Shown piece by piece: positions 15,241 through 19,567 of a stretch of DNA of 19,567 nt. The stretch covers positions 1-19,567 of the forward strand of contig NTKF01000026.1 of assembly GCA_002457295.1 (NCBI GenBank), written 5' to 3'. Under the pieces are notes generated by a model, which was not told where the DNA came from, made no database searches, and was given only the letters and a program-made list of their open reading frames with translations. Source of the DNA: Flavobacteriales bacterium MED-G22 (lineage in GTDB: Bacteria > Bacteroidota > Bacteroidia > Flavobacteriales > Flavobacteriaceae). A program made the position numbers and the translations under genes. The number at the start of each line of letters is the position of its first letter. Within the stretch, counting starts at the first letter, position 1.

Positions 15241-15918
15241 ATGCAAAAATTGCCCGTACTTCTTGATCTCGATGAACATTTGTATAGCAAAAACCCAGAG
15301 TCAACTGCTTTGGGAAAAAAGATTGTTGAACAAAGCATTGTAATGATTGATAGTTTAGGCTTTGAAGCATTCACTTTTAAAAAGTTGGGAGATAATATTG
15401 GATCCAATGAAAGTTCAATCTATCGATATTTTAAAAGTAAACATGCCCTTTTGCTTTATTTGTTCAATTGGTATTGGAGTTGGATAGAATGTAATCTTGT
15501 TTTCACCACCAACAATATCAATAACGCTGAAGAAAAACTGAGTCGATCCATTCAACTTCTTTGTAAAGGAATACAGAATGAAAATAATATTCCCAATAAC
15601 AATAAAGTTTTACTCAACCGCATCATTGTCTCCGAATCAGTTAAAGTGTATTTGACAAAAGACATCGATTCTGAAAATGAAAAAGGTTATTTCAAAACAT
15701 ACAAGAGGGTAGTGCAACGTTTGAGTGAGTTTTTATTGGATATTAATCCTGATTTTAAATACCCTCATATGCTAGTCTCCACTGTGATAGAAGGAATTCA
15801 TCATCAACAGTTTTTTTCTGAGCATCTTCCTGCCCTCACAGATGTTGAAGAAGGGCAGAATAGTATACTGAAGTTTTATACTAACTTAGTTTTTAAAGCC
15901 ATTCAAGATGAAGACTAA
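15241..15918 (+). CDS. TetR family transcriptional regulator
   Basis: A 225-residue DNA-binding protein. The N-terminal TetR domain spans about 28-75, with the helix-turn-helix FTFKKLGDNIGSNESSIYRY (44-63) followed by FKSKHALLLYL. The remaining helical part is the ligand/dimer domain and ends YTNLVFKAIQDED. I take the ATG at 15241; the TTG at 15235 is in frame but forms part of the -7 box. The stop overlaps the start of the next small gene by 11 bp, so the regulator heads a unit with that gene, the SulP transporter and the carbonic anhydrase and probably controls it and itself. The inverted repeat at 15173-15202 is a possible operator. The ligand is unknown. Confidence 0.88.
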   Translation: MQKLPVLLDLDEHLYSKNPESTALGKKIVEQSIVMIDSLGFEAFTFKKLGDNIGSNESSIYRYFKSKHALLLYLFNWYWSWIECNLVFTTNNINNAEEKLSRSIQLLCKGIQNENNIPNNNKVLLNRIIVSESVKVYLTKDIDSENEKGYFKTYKRVVQRLSEFLLDINPDFKYPHMLVSTVIEGIHHQQFFSEHLPALTDVEEGQNSILKFYTNLVFKAIQDED

Positions 15919-16222
15919 CAGTTATAAAAGCATAGGTTTATTTTCAACCGTATTTTTGATTTTATTTGGTCTCTTGATAAAGCCTATAGCCAGTTCTTTT
16001 ACAGTGGTGGAAGAAAATTTTAATGTTGCGCTTGAAATAGATTGGAATAATGATGCAGATGAAAAAGAAGATATAGAAGAAAAAGATAAAATCAATACTA
16101 GCCTTGTGTTTGGTGAATCAAAAAATAAAATTCATAACTCTTTTTCAAACTTTGACTATCAAGAGAGAATCTCTTTTTCTATTTATCTTCAAATTATTAA
16201 ACCTCCTCCTGAGCAGGCATAA
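15908..16222 (+). CDS. Small acidic exported protein in the SulP/carbonic anhydrase unit
   Basis: A 104-residue protein overlapping the end of the TetR gene by 11 bp (ATGAAGACTAA shared), which suggests translational coupling. A hydrophobic segment (IGLFSTVFLILFGLLIKPIA, about 9-28) is either an uncleaved anchor or a signal peptide ending near SSFT. The mature part is strongly acidic (DWNNDADEKEDIEEKDK), then polar, and ends IYLQIIKPPPEQA. I recognise no named family. The position between regulator and transporter suggests a membrane-linked accessory to SulP or the carbonic anhydrase; this is inference from context. The gap to SulP is 86 bp with no recognisable promoter. Confidence 0.65.
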   Translation: MKTNSYKSIGLFSTVFLILFGLLIKPIASSFTVVEENFNVALEIDWNNDADEKEDIEEKDKINTSLVFGESKNKIHNSFSNFDYQERISFSIYLQIIKPPPEQA

Positions 16223-16308
16223 TGCGCCTCAAATTCAGACACAAATAAAAAAATTAATGGTGTTAGCCCAAACATCATTGATAATTACAACGGGTAAAAA
16301 AATTTATA

Positions 16309-17904
16309 ATGAATCAAAAATCAATATTTAAAAATCTTAAATCTGACCTCCCAGCAAGTGTTGTTGTCTTTTTTGTAGCTCTCCCTCTTTGCTTAGGTAT
16401 TGCACTAGCTAGTGGAGCTCCCTTATTTTCAGGTCTAATTGCCGGAATTATTGGGGGAATTGTTGTAGGCTTTTTAAGTGGCTCTCAAGTTGGGGTCAGT
16501 GGTCCCGCAGCTGGTCTTGCAGCAATAGTTCTTACAGCTATAGGCACTTTAGGCGGATTTGAAAATTTCCTCTTAGCAGTTGTGTTGGGAGGAATAATCC
16601 AGCTTGTTTTTGGACTGCTAAAAGCAGGTATAATCGGATATTATTTTCCATCTTCAGTCATCAAAGGCATGTTAACAGGAATTGGAATCATCATTATATT
16701 GAAGCAAATTCCTCATTTTTTTGGATACAATGCTGCCTCCCAAGGTGATTTTTCATTTGTACAAGGGGAGGGAGAAAACACTTTCTCTGGTATTTTTTCA
16801 ATGTTAAATAATATCAGCCCTGGAGCCACTTTTATCGCTATAATTTCATTGTTAATTCTACTTCTTTGGGAGAATGTTTTGGTTAAAAAAGCAAGAATTT
16901 TCCAACTCATCCAAGGGCCATTAGTTGCTGTTGTAGTTGGAGTTATTTTTAGCGTACTTAGTATTGGAAGTGCTATTTGGGAAATCGACAAGGCCCTTTT
17001 GGTCAGTGTTCCTGTAGCAGAAGATTTTAGTTCTTTTATCTCAAAGTTTACTTTTCCAAACTTTGGTGCTATTGGTGATTCTCAAATTTGGATCACGGCT
17101 TTTACAATCGCTTTAGTAGCTAGTTTAGAAACCCTGTTATGTGTGGAAGCTACAGATTCTATTGATCCTCAGAAAAGAGTTACCCCTACAAACCGTGAAT
17201 TAATTGCGCAGGGTACTGGAAATATCCTTTCTGGACTCATTGGAGGCTTACCAATTACACAAGTAATTGTTAGAAGTTCAGCTAATATTCATTCTGGTGG
17301 AAAAACAAAACTGTCTGCTATCATCCATGGTTTCTTTTTGTTGATTTCAGTTTTAACTATACCTGTTTTGCTGAATAAAATTCCTTTATCTGTGTTAGCA
17401 GCTATCCTATTTATAGTGGGTTATAAACTAGCTAAACCAAAATTATTCATAACAATGTATCAATTAGGATGGAAACAATTTGTTCCCTTTGTAGTCACCA
17501 TAACTGGAATTGTTTTTACAGACTTGCTCATTGGAATTGGATTGGGACTAGTGGTAGGTATCACTATTATCTTGTTAAAGAGTTATCAAAATTCTCATTT
17601 TCTTCACATAAAAGAGCAGTCTGGAGGAAAAAATAAAATTGTTATGCGACTTGCTGAAGAGGTGACGTTTATCAATAAGGGAGCCATCTTAAAGGAATTA
17701 GAGCTTTTACCTAATGACACTTCACTTGAATTAGATGTCACAAAAACAGTTTATTTGGATAACGATGTGATAGAAATTTTAGATAATTTTTTAGAAAAGG
17801 CGAAGACAAAAAATATAGAAATCATTGTTTTATCTCAGCAAGGAGAATTTGTTCAACCGGAGCGTTTTGCAACACTGTTTAATCAAATAAAGAAAACCGC
17901 ATAA
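16309..17904 (+). CDS. SulP family anion transporter (probable bicarbonate uptake) with STAS domain
   Basis: A 531-residue inner-membrane transporter. Residues about 1-420 form the SulP membrane domain, beginning SDLPASVVVFFVALPLCLGI, with the signature QVGVSGPAAGLAA (about 60-72) and later ITQVIVRSSANIHSGGKTKL and LSVLAAILFIVGYKLAKP. The C-terminal part (about 430-531) is a STAS domain (VTFINKGAILKELE, LELDVTKTVYLDNDVIEIL); the position often held by a phosphorylatable Ser/Thr in stand-alone STAS proteins appears to be Asn. SulP proteins move sulfate, bicarbonate or other anions, usually with Na+ or H+. The beta-carbonic anhydrase gene 59 bp downstream makes bicarbonate (BicA-like) the best guess here. 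Nothing in the sequence alone excludes sulfate. Confidence 0.92.
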   Translation: MNQKSIFKNLKSDLPASVVVFFVALPLCLGIALASGAPLFSGLIAGIIGGIVVGFLSGSQVGVSGPAAGLAAIVLTAIGTLGGFENFLLAVVLGGIIQLVFGLLKAGIIGYYFPSSVIKGMLTGIGIIIILKQIPHFFGYNAASQGDFSFVQGEGENTFSGIFSMLNNISPGATFIAIISLLILLLWENVLVKKARIFQLIQGPLVAVVVGVIFSVLSIGSAIWEIDKALLVSVPVAEDFSSFISKFTFPNFGAIGDSQIWITAFTIALVASLETLLCVEATDSIDPQKRVTPTNRELIAQGTGNILSGLIGGLPITQVIVRSSANIHSGGKTKLSAIIHGFFLLISVLTIPVLLNKIPLSVLAAILFIVGYKLAKPKLFITMYQLGWKQFVPFVVTITGIVFTDLLIGIGLGLVVGITIILLKSYQNSHFLHIKEQSGGKNKIVMRLAEEVTFINKGAILKELELLPNDTSLELDVTKTVYLDNDVIEILDNFLEKAKTKNIEIIVLSQQGEFVQPERFATLFNQIKKTA

Positions 17905-17916
17905 AATAAAATCTTA

Positions 17917-17935
17917 GGCAAAATCAAGTTTTGTC
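17917..17935 (+). repeat. Small hairpin between the SulP and carbonic anhydrase genes
   Basis: GGCAAAA (17917-17923) pairs with TTTTGTC (17929-17935) through seven pairs, one G-T, around a TCAAG loop. It is followed by AAATTATATATATT rather than a T-run, so it is a poor terminator. It might attenuate or mark an mRNA processing point between the two genes. Confidence 0.35.
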
Positions 17936-17963
17936 AAATTATATATATTAAAATTTAAAAATT

Positions 17964-18590
17964 ATGAAAGCACATACAAAAGAAACCCAACTCGAAATGA
18001 GCCCTGAAAAAGCATTGGCAACCCTCAAAGAGGGTAATGTCCGATTTCAAAAAAATGAAAAAGCTCCACGTGATCTTATGGAACAAGTCAAAGATACTAG
18101 CACAGGTCAGTATCCATTTGCTACTATTTTGAGTTGTATTGATTCTCGTGTTTCCGCTGAACTTGTTTTTGATCAAGGTGTTGGTGACATTTTTAGTGTC
18201 CGTATTGCAGGGAACTTTGTCAACGAAGACATCCTTGGCAGCATGGAGTTTGCCTGTAAACTGGCGGGGACCAAATTGGTGGTAGTTCTAGGACACACTG
18301 CCTGTGGTGCCGTCAAAGGAGCCTGCGATCATGCTCGTTTAGGCAACCTTTCGGCACTCATTCAAAAAATTGAACCTGCTGTAGAAGCTGTCACAGAACC
18401 TACTGACGCTTCTCAAAGAAATTCTGGGAATATTCAATTTGTCAATGACGTTGCTGTAAAAAATGTTCACATGACTATAGACAATATTAGAGAAGAAAGC
18501 CCTGTTCTTGCAGAACTTGAGGCCGAAGGGGCTATAAAAATTGTGGGAGCCATGTATGATATAAATAACGGTTCTGTTACCTTTTTATAA
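17964..18590 (+). CDS. can: Beta-class carbonic anhydrase
   Basis: A 208-residue cytoplasmic zinc enzyme interconverting CO2 and bicarbonate. The zinc ligands and the Asp-Arg dyad are present: C58-I-D60-S-R62 (CIDSRVS), then H111 and C114 in GHTACGAVKGA. Other family stretches are DQGVGDIFSVRIAGNF (70-85) and EGAIKIVGAMYDI near the C-terminus. Length is normal and no signal peptide is seen. The start is the ATG at 17964. It lies 59 bp after the SulP gene in the same orientation and probably in one transcript. The pair would import and equilibrate inorganic carbon, feeding carboxylases or balancing pH. The symbol is given by class only. Confidence 0.95.
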   Translation: MKAHTKETQLEMSPEKALATLKEGNVRFQKNEKAPRDLMEQVKDTSTGQYPFATILSCIDSRVSAELVFDQGVGDIFSVRIAGNFVNEDILGSMEFACKLAGTKLVVVLGHTACGAVKGACDHARLGNLSALIQKIEPAVEAVTEPTDASQRNSGNIQFVNDVAVKNVHMTIDNIREESPVLAELEAEGAIKIVGAMYDINNGSVTFL

Positions 18591-18688
18591 ATCACAGGAA
18601 TAGGTTTATGGAATAATTCCACTTTATGGTAATAGATGTAAACTTGATAAAGAATATTCTTGTTATATATAAAGGCTAAAAAAAGACT

Positions 18689-18725
18689 TATCCGCCCTAA
18701 TCAATACAACTATTTAGGGTGGATA
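18689..18725 (+). repeat. Strong inverted repeat, hairpin candidate
   Basis: TATCCGCCCTAA (18689-18700) pairs with TTAGGGTGGATA (18714-18725) over 12 bp with one G-T, with a 13-nt loop. A T-run (18737-18743) follows only after 11 nt. It is the most GC-rich element in the gap and is likely the transcription end of the carbonic anhydrase unit, though the displaced T-run makes this uncertain. Confidence 0.55.
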
Positions 18726-18766
18726 TACTTGAAGCGTTTTTTTGTATAAAAATTTACTTTTAAGCA

Positions 18767-18800
18767 TGCAGTATTATTGCAGTATATATTGCTGTTTGTT
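18767..18800 (+). repeat. Three imperfect 11-12 bp tandem repeats
   Basis: TGCAGTATTAT, TGCAGTATATAT and TGCTGTTTGTT follow head to tail (18767-18777, 18778-18789, 18790-18800). The phase is close to one helical turn, as for binding sites of a multimeric regulator. They sit just upstream of a possible promoter for the next unit. Confidence 0.35.
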
Positions 18801-18853
18801 AAAATAGTTATGTTTTATATTTAATATATTTATAAAGCATTAAGTATAGTTAT

Positions 18854-18970
18854 TTGTTTGATTCCGATTTTCCGCCTGGAATTGCTTCGGTGTTTGTAGA
18901 TGGTAAAAAAATATCTAAAGAAGAGTTTTTAAAGCTCAAAAAAAAGTATCTAAAAAAAAGTAAACGTTAA
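18854..18970 (+). CDS. Tiny ORF or remnant C-terminal fragment
   Basis: A frame open from the stop at 18833 to TAA at 18968-18970. It has no ATG; only TTG at 18854 gives a start (38 aa). The product LFDSDFPPGIASVFVDGKKI, then SKEEFLKLKKKYLKKSKR, has a coherent hydrophobic/charged pattern and a helical lysine-rich end, so it looks like real coding sequence. It could be a short peptide with an unusual start or the tail of a decayed gene. It ends one base before the ATG of the next tiny ORF. Confidence 0.3.
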   Translation: MFDSDFPPGIASVFVDGKKISKEEFLKLKKKYLKKSKR

Positions 18971-18971
18971 G

Positions 18972-19049
18972 ATGAATCTTAGGGAATTTATTCAGATTTT
19001 TCTGGTTTTAGTCCTAAGCATTATTTTATTCCTATTTTTAAAAAAATAA
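18972..19049 (+). CDS. 25-residue single-helix membrane peptide
   Basis: ATG at 18972 opens a 25-codon frame encoding MNLREFIQIFLVLVLSIILF followed by LFLKK and a TAA. The charge layout (short polar N-terminus, about 18 hydrophobic residues, KK end) is that of a one-helix membrane peptide. It starts one base after the previous stop and ends 6 bp before the TPR gene, so it would be co-translated with it. No family is recognised; it may be too short for standard gene calling. Confidence 0.4.
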   Translation: MNLREFIQIFLVLVLSIILFLFLKK

Positions 19050-19055
19050 CCATAG

Positions 19056-19567
19056 ATGAGAAGGGTTTTTCTCCTTTTTTTTATTTGTTCCTATTTAGCT
19101 TCAGCCCAGAGCAGTAAACAGCTGAGGGACTCTGTTTTAAAATACAAAACTACAAATCCTACTCTGGCTGTAAAATTCGGTCTTGAATATGATATAATTA
19201 CTGCAAATCGTAAACCAGATAAAGAGAAGCAAAATACGTATGCACTTTTAGGAGAAATCCTTATTGAAATGGGGTTATATGCGAGTGCATTAAACTATCT
19301 AAATAATTCGATTCAAATTTATACTACGCTTCCCAAGAGTGACAAAAACTTTCCGAAAATAGATCAACCACCTTGGGTAATTCTCAATATTGGTAGTATT
19401 TATTTTATAAATAGAGATTACAAAAAAGCTGCTGAAAAATATCAACAGGCCATAAGTTTATTTGAAAAGATAGAAGACAAAAATGCTAAATTTTATGGTC
19501 TAAACACCGCCAGTTCAAACCTTGGATTGATTGAAGAAAAGAAAGGGAACTATAAAAAAGCCGAAGA
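19056..19567 (+). CDS. Exported TPR protein (partial, C-terminus outside window)
   Basis: ATG at 19056 opens a frame that runs to the right edge (170 codons seen). The signal peptide MRRVFLLFFICSYLASA is cleaved before Q18. Tetratricopeptide repeats are evident: YALLGEILIEMGLYASALNY (about 65-85), ILNIGSIYFINRDYKKAAEK (about 110-130) and SSNLGLIEEKKGNYKKAE at the edge, each with the small-Gly-Tyr-Ala pattern. In Flavobacteriia such N-terminal exported TPR arrays often precede a membrane helix and a histidine kinase or LuxR/LytTR-type output domain. Whether that is so here cannot be seen. It may be co-transcribed with the two tiny ORFs in front. Confidence 0.85.
   Translation, partial: MRRVFLLFFICSYLASAQSSKQLRDSVLKYKTTNPTLAVKFGLEYDIITANRKPDKEKQNTYALLGEILIEMGLYASALNYLNNSIQIYTTLPKSDKNFPKIDQPPWVILNIGSIYFINRDYKKAAEKYQQAISLFEKIEDKNAKFYGLNTASSNLGLIEEKKGNYKKAE

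Larger units (their letters stand above)
18591..18853. other. AT-rich intergenic region after the carbonic anhydrase gene
   Basis: No convincing gene is seen. The stretch holds a large inverted repeat (18689-18725), three phased TGC-starting repeats (18767-18800) and an imperfect -7 box TATATTTA (18816-18823) with TTTG at 18795-18798, which could drive the downstream small ORFs and TPR gene. Short frames starting at ATG 18766 and 18810 end after a few codons. Confidence 0.6.

Noticed and set aside
16104..16331. Plus-strand open frame overlapping the small acidic protein and the start of SulP.
   Set aside because: It is out of frame with both, its product is a lysine/isoleucine-rich string without domain features, and it would overlap the SulP start.
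18610..18620. Small palindrome GGAATAATTCC shortly after the carbonic anhydrase stop.
   Set aside because: Five-base arms with a single central base cannot form a terminator hairpin and no T-run follows.
1..19567. CRISPR array, insertion sequence, phage genes or integration scars.
   Set aside because: No regularly spaced repeats, transposase or integrase motifs, terminal inverted repeats, or partial tRNA duplication next to tRNA-Phe were seen.

Overview
The window looks like chromosomal DNA of a marine-type Flavobacteriia (Bacteroidota). It is AT-rich and several intergenic regions carry the Bacteroidota sigma-factor elements (-33 TTTG and -7 TAnnTTTG). Shine-Dalgarno sequences are essentially absent. 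The gene families fit this group: DUF5916 outer-membrane proteins, a coaX/outer-membrane-protein/TPR cluster, small lipoproteins, and a tRNA with no encoded CCA. No insertion sequence, phage gene, CRISPR array or rRNA is visible.

Layout. (1) 1-2483, minus strand: type III pantothenate kinase (coaX), an outer-membrane barrel protein and a TPR-like exported protein that runs off the left edge, spaced 2 and 11 bp apart. (2) 2528-2690: tRNA-Phe(GAA) with its own promoter and a strong terminator. (3) 2888-3760: a three-histidine-box membrane hydroxylase. (4) 3791-8951: a PhoPQ-activated-type secreted hydrolase on the minus strand, divergent from a GH20 beta-hexosaminidase/NagX-like acetyltransferase operon. 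This is a small aminosugar (chitin-oligomer or glycosaminoglycan type) utilisation locus with no SusC/SusD pair in view. (5) 9049-14662: a tiny lipoprotein, RmuC, a CBM9/DUF5916 outer-membrane protein, a secreted propeller-like protein and a Bax-inhibitor-1 homologue. (6) 14715-18590: a small secreted protein, then a TetR regulator, a small acidic exported protein, a SulP transporter and a beta-carbonic anhydrase. The last four look like a regulated bicarbonate-uptake unit. (7) 18591-19567: an intergenic region with hairpin and iteron structure, then two tiny ORFs leading into a TPR protein cut off by the right edge.

Most genes are ordinary for the group. Four points deserve a second look. 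The PhoPQ-type gene has an intact lipoprotein signal peptide but no ATG/GTG/TTG in front of it, so it has an ATT start or a damaged one. The TetR gene and the DUF5916 gene begin 4 and 11 nt after good -7 boxes, which implies leaderless or near-leaderless mRNAs. The TetR/small protein/SulP/carbonic anhydrase unit contains an uncharacterised periplasmic component. A 25-residue single-helix membrane peptide sits directly in front of the TPR gene.
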